Source of the DNA: Bdellovibrionota bacterium | Lineage (GTDB): Bacteria > Bdellovibrionota > Bacteriovoracia > Bacteriovoracales > Bacteriovoracaceae | DNA: 19,888 nucleotides | Direction of reading: 5' to 3' | Assembly (NCBI GenBank): GCA_030836365.1 | Contig: JAURQB010000008.1 | Span: 1 to 19,888 of the forward strand | Shown here: positions 1-6,963 of the stretch, one piece after another | How positions within the stretch are numbered: position 1 is the first letter of the stretch | How the letters are laid out: each line of letters starts with the position of its first letter | Made by a program: the position numbers and the translations under genes | The notes under the pieces: model-generated | What the model saw: only the letters and a program-made list of their open reading frames with translations | Databases searched by the model: none | Told to the model about the DNA's origin: nothing

Positions 1-1069
1 TAACAAAAGATGGATGCCCAGTTGCACAACCAAGGTTAACAAGTCGCCCTTGAGCAAGAAGAATAATTCTCTTGCCTTCTTTAGATGTGTAAAGATCAAC
101 TTGAGGCTTGATATTTGTTTCAGTGTAATTGGTGTGAAGGTGCTTAATAGAAATTTCGCTGTCAAAGTGACCGATGTTACAAACGATTGTTCCGTCTTTC
201 ATTGAGTCAAGATGGCCTGAATTGATCACGTCAACACAACCAGTTGTTGTACAGAAGATATCACCAATTTTTGCTGCATCTTCCATTTTCATTACTTCAT
301 AGCCTTCCATTGCCGCTTGAAGCGCACAAATTGGATCGATTTCTGTAACGATAACTCGTCCACCAAGACCTTTAAAAGAGCCTGCTGAACCTTTACCAAC
401 ATCACCGTAACCAGCAACAACGCAAGTTTTACCAGCGATCATGACATCTGTTGCACGCTTAATACCGTCAACAAGTGACTCACGACAACCGTAAAGGTTA
501 TCAAATTTTGACTTCGTTACGGAGTCATTAATATTAATCGCAGGCATTTTTAGTGTGCCTTTTTGCTGACGCTCATAAAGTCTGTGAACACCCGTAGTTG
601 TCTCTTCAGATAGACCAACAATACCTTCAATTAATTCTGGGTATTTGTCATGAACCATATTTGTTAGGTCACCGCCATCATCAAGAATAATATTTAAGCC
701 CTTTCCGTCCGGCCATTTTAGGGTTTGCTCAATACACCAATCAAACTCCTCTTCATTCATTCCTTTCCAAGCAAATACAGGAATACCTTTGGCCGCGATC
801 GCCGCTGCTGCATGATCCTGAGTAGAAAAAATATTACATGATGACCATCTAACCTCCGCACCAAGTTCAACAAGAGTTTCGATTAAAACGGCCGTCTGAA
901 TTGTCATATGAAGACAACCAGCAATTCGTGCTCCCTGAAGTGGTTTAGATGCTCCAAACTCTTCTCTTAAACTGATTAATCCTGGCATTTCAGATTCAGC
1001 AATCTCAATTTCTTTGCGTCCCCAATCAGCTAAGCTGATATCCTTGACTTTGTAATCTTGTGCAGACAT
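1..1069 (-). CDS. ahcY: Adenosylhomocysteinase (S-adenosyl-L-homocysteine hydrolase), 3' end cut off by window edge
   Basis: This cytosolic enzyme reversibly hydrolyses S-adenosylhomocysteine, the by-product of SAM-dependent methylation, to adenosine and homocysteine using bound NAD. I translated 356 codons from the ATG at 1069 to the left edge without a stop. The catalytic residues fall at the same numbers as in the human enzyme: Asp131 in DDGGD, Glu156 in SEETTTG, Lys186 and Asp190. The NAD-binding GYGDVGKG is at 220-227. The visible part ends at GHPSFV, so roughly the last 80 residues, including the C-terminal tail that reaches the partner subunit's NAD site, lie outside the window. AAGGAG sits 5-6 bases before the ATG. 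The gene is divergent from the rRNA methyltransferase at 1178. No SAH riboswitch is visible, and the leader looks too short (about 30 bases) to hold one. The family call is very secure. Confidence 0.97.
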   Translation of the reverse strand, partial: MSAQDYKVKDISLADWGRKEIEIAESEMPGLISLREEFGASKPLQGARIAGCLHMTIQTAVLIETLVELGAEVRWSSCNIFSTQDHAAAAIAAKGIPVFAWKGMNEEEFDWCIEQTLKWPDGKGLNIILDDGGDLTNMVHDKYPELIEGIVGLSEETTTGVHRLYERQQKGTLKMPAININDSVTKSKFDNLYGCRESLVDGIKRATDVMIAGKTCVVAGYGDVGKGSAGSFKGLGGRVIVTEIDPICALQAAMEGYEVMKMEDAAKIGDIFCTTTGCVDVINSGHLDSMKDGTIVCNIGHFDSEISIKHLHTNYTETNIKPQVDLYTSKEGKRIILLAQGRLVNLGCATGHPSFV

Positions 1070-1104
1070 GGCTTTACTCCTTAAATTTTTAAAAATATCG
1101 CGAA

Positions 1105-1113
1105 TTTATACCA
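1105..1113 (-). promoter_or_regulatory. Candidate extended -10 promoter of ahcY
   Basis: On the minus strand the sequence reads TGGTATAAA, an extended -10 (TGn followed by TATAAA, 5 of 6 to consensus). It would start transcription about 30 bases before the ahcY ATG. No good -35 hexamer is present at the matching spacing, which is usual for extended -10 promoters. The assignment is by eye only. Confidence 0.35.
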
Positions 1114-1177
1114 TGCAGACCAATGAACTTCTACATGCTTTATTGACTTTTTCTTCATAAAGAGTGAATGTCCAGCG

Positions 1178-2446
1178 ATGAAAACAACGCACGACGACAA
1201 TACAACTTTATCAAACCTAACTGAAGCCAAGGAATTCTTCATTTCTTGCCCATCTGAATGTGAGGAGCTGCTCTATTCAGAAGTAAAAGATCAACTGAAA
1301 GCTCAAAAGCTGTCCCCAAAAATGGTGAAGCCAAATAAGGGTGGGGTCTATTTTCGAGGGACTTTTGAAGAAGTAATCCGTACAAGTATTCATCTTCGAA
1401 CAGCAAGTCGTGTATTTTGGATTTTCGATAAAATCTACTTCAAAGATGAGCAAGATTTTTACCGAAAAGCTTTAAAAACTCCATGGGAGCATATCCTTCA
1501 CTCAAAAAAGACCTTTAAAATTGATACGTCTACAAGTGGTGGAAGTAGAAGCAAGATTAGAAATACTCATTTTATGAGCTTAAAACTCAAAGATGCTTTA
1601 GTTGATTCATTCAAAAATAAAGGCGCTGAGCGGCCTAGTGTTGAAAAGTTTCGGCCAAATGTATTGATAAAAAATAAAATCGTATCCAGTAATGGGCCAC
1701 TGCAGGCTCAAATTCATGTGGATTTATTTGGTATACCATTGTCAAATCGAGGTTACCGAGTTCCCGGCCATGGCGCTCCCCTGAGAGAGAACCTTGCTGC
1801 GGCAATCGCACTAAACATGCCTGAAATAACCAGTGATATGGCAGTAATTGATTCAATGAGTGGATCTGGGACATTTTTAATTGAAACATTCTTATTAAAA
1901 AATAAAATCAGTCCACAGTTTTTGAGAATTCCAGAATATCAAAAAGATCAAGCGACTTGGTCATTTAATCATTTCCCTGTTCTATTCAAAAATCGAACTT
2001 GGACGAAAAAAATTAATTCCTACATAGATGAAGTTGCCAAGAAAGATGAAGCAAATCTTATCGATGCTCAAGAAGAACAATTTCATGGTGTTGATAACGA
2101 TTTAAACGCAGTCAACGTTTCGATGGATAACCTAAAGAAAGCTGGGTTATTTAACAAGGTTTCAATCACAAAATCAGATGGGACAAAGATTGATTCAAAA
2201 GGCTTTGAGAAAGGTATTATTTTCTGTAATCCTCCTTATGGTGAGCGACTGGGGGAACTAAATGAGCTTGAAGAGCTATATTATCAGTATGGTGAAAACC
2301 TAAAAAATAATTTCAAGGGTTTCAGTGCCTTCATTTTTACAGGAAATCAAGATCTACGAAAGAAAATTTCTCTTCGCACATCTAAAAGAATAAAACTCTA
2401 TAACGGCCCAATTGAGTGCCGGTTATTAAAGTATGACCTTTATTAA
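1178..2446 (+). CDS. rlmL: THUMP-domain 23S rRNA guanine-N2 methyltransferase, RlmL/YpsC type
   Basis: Enzymes of this group use SAM to put an N2-methyl on a 23S rRNA guanosine (G2445 for E. coli RlmL). The 422-residue protein has an N-terminal THUMP region (about 20-180, with GGVYFRG at 55-61), the APLRENLAAAI segment at 200-210, the SAM-binding DSMSGSGTF at 225-233 and the catalytic NPPYGER at 351-357. The SAM motif differs slightly from the usual DPMCGSGT. It lacks the second methyltransferase (RlmK half) found in the roughly 700-residue E. coli fusion, so it matches the shorter single-domain form. The ATG has only a weak Shine-Dalgarno (AAAGAG about 12 bases upstream), and no in-frame alternative start lies close by. 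It stops 7 bases before the end of the convergent gene at 2454. The family is secure, but the exact target base is inferred. Confidence 0.88.
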   Translation: MKTTHDDNTTLSNLTEAKEFFISCPSECEELLYSEVKDQLKAQKLSPKMVKPNKGGVYFRGTFEEVIRTSIHLRTASRVFWIFDKIYFKDEQDFYRKALKTPWEHILHSKKTFKIDTSTSGGSRSKIRNTHFMSLKLKDALVDSFKNKGAERPSVEKFRPNVLIKNKIVSSNGPLQAQIHVDLFGIPLSNRGYRVPGHGAPLRENLAAAIALNMPEITSDMAVIDSMSGSGTFLIETFLLKNKISPQFLRIPEYQKDQATWSFNHFPVLFKNRTWTKKINSYIDEVAKKDEANLIDAQEEQFHGVDNDLNAVNVSMDNLKKAGLFNKVSITKSDGTKIDSKGFEKGIIFCNPPYGERLGELNELEELYYQYGENLKNNFKGFSAFIFTGNQDLRKKISLRTSKRIKLYNGPIECRLLKYDLY

Positions 2447-2453
2447 ATTCTCA

Positions 2454-3263
2454 TTATTTTTTGAAAATTTCTGAAGCTCGCATTGCAAAAACGGGACCTG
2501 CAAACCTAAGCATTGCAGGTATATTTTTCACCTTATCCTGCTGCTTGTTTGATTGTGAAAAATTATATTGCCTGATCTCGGTTTCCTTTAAGAAAATGAA
2601 ATGACCTTTTGATCCATATTTACGAAGGACGAACTCACTATCAAGAAAACAAATATCTCTTACCATCAAGTTGTCTGAGAGGAATATCAAGATACAATAT
2701 TCGCTCATTTCAACTAATGACTTTCGAAACTTAACACCCTTAATATTCGATTTATCTCCCCAGGAGACCTGCACCTCAATACGCTTTCCATCAAGAAAAA
2801 AATCAAATCCTCTTTGACTTGTGGACTTATTTTGCTCAAGTCCAAAAATGATTTTGGCGTACCACTCTCCCAGCTGAACAGGAAGTTTTTTTCGATTAAT
2901 TAGAACATCGTGATCGCGAAAAACTTTGTAGCACTCACTTATTTTTTCTAAGGCATTAAACACTTCTAACTGTCTTGGAATATAATAAACACCTACTTTC
3001 TTTTTCAAATTAGGAGATAATTCTTTTGAGTATTGATTTTTATACCATTTTTCAAAACGCTCATTAGGAAATACTTCTATTGAAGAATGGGCATAGCCAA
3101 GATTTAAAACCTCATCAAGAGTTGCATTTTCACTTTTCAAGAAAACTTCTAGAGGAGCATATTTATCTTCATTTTCAATATATAAAGACTGCTTAAAGTG
3201 GTCACTGCTGCCATGCTTTTTGCTGTTATACTCGAGAATAAATTTTGCTAGTTTTTCTTTCAC
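2454..3263 (-). CDS. Unknown protein with a PD-(D/E)XK nuclease-like core
   Basis: I do not recognise this 269-residue soluble protein as a named family. It has no signal peptide or membrane segment. Residues 131-168 resemble the core of restriction-endonuclease-fold proteins: LGEWYAKIIFG (helix with Glu133), then RGFDFFLDG (Asp154), then RIEVQVSW (Glu163 and Gln165). The usual pattern is helix Glu, then GxD, then (D/E)xK; here the last Lys is replaced by Gln, so activity is uncertain. The C-terminal third is rich in hydrophobic strands and aromatic residues. The start has no convincing Shine-Dalgarno, so it may lie elsewhere. The gene stands alone between the convergent methyltransferase and the lipoprotein terminator, with no methylase or helicase partner next to it, so the context gives no function. 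The coding call is firm; the nuclease reading is a motif-based inference. Confidence 0.7.
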   Translation of the reverse strand: MKEKLAKFILEYNSKKHGSSDHFKQSLYIENEDKYAPLEVFLKSENATLDEVLNLGYAHSSIEVFPNERFEKWYKNQYSKELSPNLKKKVGVYYIPRQLEVFNALEKISECYKVFRDHDVLINRKKLPVQLGEWYAKIIFGLEQNKSTSQRGFDFFLDGKRIEVQVSWGDKSNIKGVKFRKSLVEMSEYCILIFLSDNLMVRDICFLDSEFVLRKYGSKGHFIFLKETEIRQYNFSQSNKQQDKVKNIPAMLRFAGPVFAMRASEIFKK

Positions 3264-3305
3264 GACTCTATACTAACGCGGCCATAAGTTTGTGTCACCC
3301 ACAAT

Positions 3306-3336
3306 AAAAAAAGGGAGCTCTTATGAGCTCCCTTTT
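3306..3336 (-). terminator. Rho-independent terminator of the lipoprotein gene
   Basis: An 8-bp perfect stem GGGAGCTC/GAGCTCCC (3313-3320 and 3325-3332) has a 4-base loop. Seven A residues (3306-3312) read as a T-tract on the minus strand. It begins about 22 bases after the lipoprotein stop codon. The TTTT on the other side gives it weak bidirectional character. Confidence 0.9.
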
Positions 3337-3357
3337 ACATCGTATCTGTTTATTTTA

Positions 3358-4089
3358 TTAGTAGATGTACTGTGACCATGTACTATATTCATAAAATGAA
3401 ATGTTACCGTCGCTATCAACTGATCCCGCTTTAACTGGGTTCGCCATTAGTGGCTGGTTAAGATCGATAACATACTCAATTCCACCATGCTCAATTAAGT
3501 AAGCCGCGCTTCCAAACTGAGTGATCATATTTGATTTGTAAGTACCATTAGTTGTAATTATCTTTAATTCTTCTAATAGGTCCTCACTTGATAATCCATC
3601 TTCACGCTGAATAGACTCACCAAAAATTTTTCGCCTAATATTCATATTATATGAACCGTAATTAAGATCTGGAGTTAATGCATCTCCGATACCTTTGAAT
3701 GTATTCGACAACCAATTAGTGAAACCACCCTCTGTTGAGTAATCAGCATCATACAAGTCTTTATTCTGCCCTGTAAATTCAGTGTAAACCAGACCAACAT
3801 TATCATAATTGATATTTGCTGCACTCTTAAAACCTGAAACAGAAATAAACTGCCCATCTGAGATAAGAGACTTAAACTCTGCGACTCCGCCGGTGAGCGT
3901 TCTAAAAGAACTTACACCAGTTGAAACTACATCATCATCTAAGTCTGAGTCGACATCAACGTCTGAATTATTGTCTACTGAGTTGACAGGTGCATTCGTT
4001 GCAACTGTTTGATTTTCACTTCCGCAAGCACCAAGAAGTACCGTTAGTGCCAGCAAACACAAAATACTAAAAAATTTTCTACCTAACAT
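3358..4089 (-). CDS. Predicted lipoprotein, function unknown
   Basis: The product is an exported lipoprotein of 243 residues. It begins MLGRKFFSI, has a hydrophobic core, and reaches a lipobox LLGAC with the lipidated cysteine at residue 22. After it comes a low-complexity Asp/Ser-rich linker (with DVDSDLDDD), then a globular domain of about 190 residues that I cannot assign. I chose the ATG at 4089 because GGAGG (4094-4098) lies 4 bases upstream and it gives a textbook signal peptide. A longer reading from GTG at 4122 adds 11 residues of polar, Gly-rich sequence that would spoil the signal peptide, and its Shine-Dalgarno overlaps the start codon. Transcription ends at the terminator at 3306-3336. 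The upstream region carries a TTGGCAC element shared with the exported-protein gene at 8285. The lipoprotein call is firm; function is unknown. Confidence 0.82.
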   Translation of the reverse strand: MLGRKFFSILCLLALTVLLGACGSENQTVATNAPVNSVDNNSDVDVDSDLDDDVVSTGVSSFRTLTGGVAEFKSLISDGQFISVSGFKSAANINYDNVGLVYTEFTGQNKDLYDADYSTEGGFTNWLSNTFKGIGDALTPDLNYGSYNMNIRRKIFGESIQREDGLSSEDLLEELKIITTNGTYKSNMITQFGSAAYLIEHGGIEYVIDLNQPLMANPVKAGSVDSDGNISFYEYSTWSQYIY

Positions 4090-4093
4090 ATTA

Positions 4094-4098
4094 CCTCC
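4094..4098 (-). promoter_or_regulatory. Ribosome binding site that sets the lipoprotein start
   Basis: GGAGG on the minus strand lies 4 bases before the ATG at 4089 and inside the longer reading frame. Together with the lipobox at residue 22 it argues for the internal start. Confidence 0.6.
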
Positions 4099-4162
4099 GC
4101 CGTTATTGGCATTTTTCATCACTCCTGCTCTTGCCAGGAAATTAATAATTCACAAATTTATA

Positions 4163-4179
4163 TACAAAACAAGTGCCAA
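4163..4179 (-). promoter_or_regulatory. Imperfect sigma-54-like promoter before the lipoprotein gene
   Basis: The minus strand reads TTGGCAC-TTGTT-TTGTA preceded by AAAAAAG. The -24 half is perfect for sigma-54, but the -12 half has GT where GC is expected (GG-N10-GT). The 14 bases AAAAAAGTTGGCAC match the element before the gene at 8285 exactly. It would give a leader of about 60 bases. A sigma-70 -10 (TATAAA nearby) is an alternative. Confidence 0.35.
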
Positions 4180-4218
4180 CTTTTTTCACCTTGTTTTGCA
4201 TACTTGCTTATTGGCACT
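4165..4218. repeat. Two overlapping perfect inverted repeats in a divergent control region
   Basis: CAAAACAAG (4165-4173) pairs with CTTGTTTTG (4190-4198), a 9-bp perfect repeat with a 16-base spacer. AGTGCCAA (4172-4179) pairs with TTGGCACT (4211-4218), an 8-bp perfect repeat. The arms share 4172-4173, so the two hairpins cannot both form fully. They lie between the lipoprotein gene and gpmI and overlap the possible -24 element, so they could be operator sites or alternative RNA structures. Confidence 0.45.
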
Positions 4219-4262
4219 GACAATATTTTGAGGCGACTGACCAAACTTTTGACAATTTTTTG
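4218..4262 (+). repeat. Direct repeat TGACAATNTTTTG, two copies
   Basis: TGACAATATTTTG at 4218-4230 recurs as TGACAATTTTTTG at 4250-4262, 12 of 13 bases the same. The spacing of 32 bases is close to three helical turns. The second copy contains the putative gpmI -35 hexamer. Confidence 0.4.
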
Positions 4263-4277
4263 CTTCTCCCCCATACC
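4249..4277 (+). promoter_or_regulatory. gpmI: Candidate sigma-70 promoter of gpmI
   Basis: A perfect -35 TTGACA (4249-4254) is followed after 17 bases by CATACC (4272-4277), a poor -10 with 3 of 6 matches. TAAAAT near 4297 is another possible -10. The strong -35 with a weak -10 fits a regulated promoter, but this is inference. Confidence 0.35.
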
Positions 4278-4341
4278 TAAAAGGACAAGAAAGGGGTAAA
4301 ATAGCCCTTCAATGCTTGTGATTAAAAAGTAAGGATTAAAG

Positions 4342-5877
4342 ATGAAGTCAATCAATGGTCTCTCCAAGAAGTGTCTCCTCATCATTATGGATGGGTTTGG
4401 TATCAACTCTCAGAGCAAATTAAATGCCATTTCCGCTGCAAAAACACCGAATTTAGATCATTTATTTGAACACTTCCCAAATACCCTTATCCAACCGGGA
4501 GGAGAGCTCGTAGGACTACCAAAAGGTATTTCAGGTAATAGTGAAGTTGGTCACATGAATCTCGGTGCTGGCAGACCTGTCAGACAAGACCTGGTTCGCA
4601 TTAATGAATCAATTAAAAGTTCAGAACTTCCTAATTTACTAGAATTTAAAAACCTTATTCAAAAGACCCAAGACGGGACGAAAAGACTGCATCTACTTGG
4701 TCTTCTCAGTAATGGAGGAGTGCATAGTCACATTGATCATCTCATCTATATTAGTAATGAACTCAAAAAATATCCAGCATTTGAAGTCTACCTTCATGCT
4801 TTCATGGATGGACGAGATACGGCCAAAAATGTTGGGAGTAAATATTTACAGCAAATAGAAGATGCAGGTATTAAGCTCGCTTCTATGCAAGGGCGATCAA
4901 TTGGAATGGACCGTGATCGAAGATGGGAAAAAATTGAAAACTGTTATCAAACGCTTATTGGTCAAGGTGAATCAACTTCGTTATCACCACGAGATTATTT
5001 AGCAAAAGAATACCAGGAAAATCGTTTTGACGAATTTATTTCACCGGCCCTATTTGATTCCAATGGAGCAATTCAAAACGGCGATTCACTATTTTTTCTT
5101 AACTTTAGACCTGACCGAGCAGTTCAATTAACACAAGCTTTAACCTTACCTGATTTTAATGAATTTCCTCGAAACATTAAGCCGGGCCATTTTCTTTGTA
5201 TGACTCCCTATATTCCAGACGATATTGAACTTCCAATTCTATTTGATAAAGAACACCTTCAAGGAACTCTGACTGAATACCTCTCAAGTCTTCATTTGAA
5301 GCAGCTAAAAATTGCCGAAACAGAGAAATATGCTCATGTTACTTTCTTTTTTAATGGTGGGGAGAAAAAAGAGTTTCCGCATGAAAAACACATTCTCATT
5401 TCTTCTCCAAAAGAAGTTGAAACATATGATCAAAAACCGGAGATGAGTGCTTTTGAAGTTTCTGAAGCCCTTAAAAATGAAATCACTAATGATTCTTTTG
5501 ATTTTTACTTAGTAAACTTTGCAAATTGCGACATGGTTGGTCACACAGGAAACTTTGAGGCAACGATTAAGGCCGTAGAAGTTGTGGATTCATGTATTGG
5601 AGACCTTATCAAAACATGTCATCATAAGAACATCAGTGTTTTAATTACTGCAGATCACGGTAATGCAGATGAAATGATATATGAGGATGGAACTCCACAT
5701 ACGGCCCATTCTGGAGCAAAGGTCCCCTTTATTCTTACTCATCCGAGTTTGAAGGACCAACAACTCTCAGAAAATCTAAAAAGTACGAAAAGTCTTCAAG
5801 ATGTTGCTCCAACTGTTGTTAGTATTCTTGGATTAGATCAACCAAAATCATTTGAAGGGGCATCGCTGTTTCTATAG
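4342..5877 (+). CDS. gpmI: 2,3-bisphosphoglycerate-independent phosphoglycerate mutase
   Basis: This cytosolic glycolytic enzyme interconverts 3- and 2-phosphoglycerate with two divalent metal ions and a phosphoserine intermediate. At 511 residues it has the family's normal length. Visible motifs are the N-terminal metal ligand in IIMDGFG (Asp17), the nucleophile Ser67 in GNSEVGHMNLGAGR, the mid-protein HAFMDGRDT, and the C-terminal metal sites NCDMVGHTGN, TADHGNADEM and TPHTAHSG. AAGGA about 7 bases before the ATG supports the start. Its last 40 bases overlap the convergent gene ending at 5838, and no terminator is visible between them. The upstream region holds a TTGACA and several repeats, so expression may be controlled together with the divergent lipoprotein gene. 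Function is certain. Confidence 0.97.
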   Translation: MKSINGLSKKCLLIIMDGFGINSQSKLNAISAAKTPNLDHLFEHFPNTLIQPGGELVGLPKGISGNSEVGHMNLGAGRPVRQDLVRINESIKSSELPNLLEFKNLIQKTQDGTKRLHLLGLLSNGGVHSHIDHLIYISNELKKYPAFEVYLHAFMDGRDTAKNVGSKYLQQIEDAGIKLASMQGRSIGMDRDRRWEKIENCYQTLIGQGESTSLSPRDYLAKEYQENRFDEFISPALFDSNGAIQNGDSLFFLNFRPDRAVQLTQALTLPDFNEFPRNIKPGHFLCMTPYIPDDIELPILFDKEHLQGTLTEYLSSLHLKQLKIAETEKYAHVTFFFNGGEKKEFPHEKHILISSPKEVETYDQKPEMSAFEVSEALKNEITNDSFDFYLVNFANCDMVGHTGNFEATIKAVEVVDSCIGDLIKTCHHKNISVLITADHGNADEMIYEDGTPHTAHSGAKVPFILTHPSLKDQQLSENLKSTKSLQDVAPTVVSILGLDQPKSFEGASLFL

Positions 5878-6374
5878 GCGGCATTCAAAAGATCCTCCCA
5901 AATAAGACTTTGCATAGAGAAATCATTTTCAACTTCCCTTGGATGAACAAATATTTTTTCATTGACCAAAGAGAGAATACTCTCATCTTTTTTCATTTCA
6001 TTTAAGTGGTTTAATGTTATGTCAAAATCGACACTCAAAAATCCGGTTGTCCAAATTTTATCTAGATTTTTTATCGGCAAAATACCCGCGAGAGACCAAT
6101 ACAAAATTAAAATGGGAAACTCTAAATCCCTAGCATGAAGTTTTAATTTTTCCTCTGCAATCTCAGATTCAATCGAAATAGCATAACGCTTTAGCGCTCT
6201 CTTTTTTTTAATATGCCTATTGGTGATAAAGGTGATTTTTTCTCGAATGAGTTTTCCTTTGCTGCCAATTCCTATGATATCTAACCCTGGCACACTCCTC
6301 GAGCTATATCCATAAATATCAACCTCAATAAATTTTGTCCCCACACTAATGTATGACTTAAGCTTGGTTCCCAA
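5838..6374 (-). CDS. Stand-alone ComM/ChlI N-terminal-like domain protein
   Basis: This 178-residue protein resembles only the N-terminal domain of the ComM/YifB (magnesium-chelatase ChlI-like) family. The run KSYISVG, EVDIYGY, VPGLDIIGIGSKGKLIRE and DLEFPILILYWSLAGILP follows the ComM order (VEVDI, GLPxFxIVGLP, DLPIALGILAA). ComM itself is about 500 residues and continues into an AAA+ ATPase with Walker motifs. Here the protein stops instead, and the next 300 bases hold gpmI on the other strand, so the ATPase is absent rather than frameshifted nearby. I chose TTG at 6374 because AAAGGAG (6381-6387) sits 6 bases before it. The ATG at 6380 directly abuts that Shine-Dalgarno, leaving no spacer. 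The 3' end overlaps gpmI by 40 bases. The domain relation is fairly clear by eye; the role is unknown. Confidence 0.72.
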   Translation of the reverse strand: MGTKLKSYISVGTKFIEVDIYGYSSRSVPGLDIIGIGSKGKLIREKITFITNRHIKKKRALKRYAISIESEIAEEKLKLHARDLEFPILILYWSLAGILPIKNLDKIWTTGFLSVDFDITLNHLNEMKKDESILSLVNEKIFVHPREVENDFSMQSLIWEDLLNAAYRNSDAPSNDFG

Positions 6375-6380
6375 TGACAT

Positions 6381-6387
6381 CTCCTTT
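6381..6387 (-). promoter_or_regulatory. Ribosome binding site favouring a TTG start
   Basis: AAAGGAG on the minus strand ends immediately before an ATG (6380) but lies 6 bases before an in-frame TTG (6374). The normal spacing points to the TTG as the real start of the ComM-domain gene. Confidence 0.5.
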
Positions 6388-6444
6388 ACTTCTAACGCGT
6401 TTAAATAAAAGCAAAAAAGAAAAAATTTGAAATATCAGAAGTGA

Positions 6445-6963
6445 TTAAAATGATTGGTTTGAAAAGTGACAATCTGCCAAAGATCTATTGCCATCTTGAA
6501 CTTTTGCCGCGTGAACTAACTTTAAATCATGGGCATAATTTTTTTTCATTACATCACATGCCGCTTGCGCAGATATTTGACAGGCTTTCTTAATTAGAGA
6601 ATGGCCACAATTGAGGTTTAATTTAACCATTGTCGCAAATTCACACATAACAGATTGTTGATCATTACTAACAAGTGCTCGAGTAAATGATGATTTCAAC
6701 TTTTGCTCCCCTTTGCATAGAGTTCTGGGATTAAAAGTTTTTCCCATACAATTAAGCTTCATTGGGCCTTCAATGTTAGACAGTAAAGGAGATTCTTTAA
6801 AGTGCTTAGAGCAAGCATCTTTTAATGTATAAGATTTTAGCAATCGATTTTGATGTTGCAGGCTAAAATGTGAGGTATTACTTCCATGAGAAGCTAAACT
6901 AAATATGAAGATGAAAAAAAGCACCAAGCTACGCTGGAAATAATCCTCGAACACGCATCGCAT
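6445..6963 (-). CDS. Small cysteine-rich exported protein, unknown
   Basis: The 172-residue product has a short charged N-terminus, then a hydrophobic stretch (LVLFFIFIFSLA, about 13-24) that looks like a signal peptide. After that come eight cysteines, at residues 51, 72, 83, 107, 119, 128, 136 and 165, an even number that fits four disulfides in the periplasm or outside the cell. I recognise no family. AAAGG (6971-6975) is 7 bases before the ATG and inside the end of gdh. The first 35 bases overlap gdh in another frame, so the two are probably translated as a coupled pair from one message. Being downstream of glutamate dehydrogenase does not reveal a function. No clear terminator follows. 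The coding call is good and export is likely. Confidence 0.7.
   Translation of the reverse strand: MRCVFEDYFQRSLVLFFIFIFSLASHGSNTSHFSLQHQNRLLKSYTLKDACSKHFKESPLLSNIEGPMKLNCMGKTFNPRTLCKGEQKLKSSFTRALVSNDQQSVMCEFATMVKLNLNCGHSLIKKACQISAQAACDVMKKNYAHDLKLVHAAKVQDGNRSLADCHFSNQSF

Noticed and set aside
14..205. Short plus-strand reading frame at the left edge
   Set aside because: It lies entirely opposite the well-conserved adenosylhomocysteinase coding sequence and has no family features.
1070..1177. SAH riboswitch upstream of ahcY
   Set aside because: The predicted leader is only about 30 bases and no GC-rich pseudoknot-forming sequence is present.
4158..4406. Minus-strand reading frame crossing the gpmI start and the divergent spacer
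   Set aside because: It covers promoter-like repeats and the gpmI N-terminus, and has no domain, signal or ribosome binding site support.
6392..6400. AACGCGTT palindrome upstream of the ComM-domain gene
   Set aside because: It is a single 8-bp palindrome with no partner copy or overlap with a recognisable promoter, so it is not enough to call an operator.
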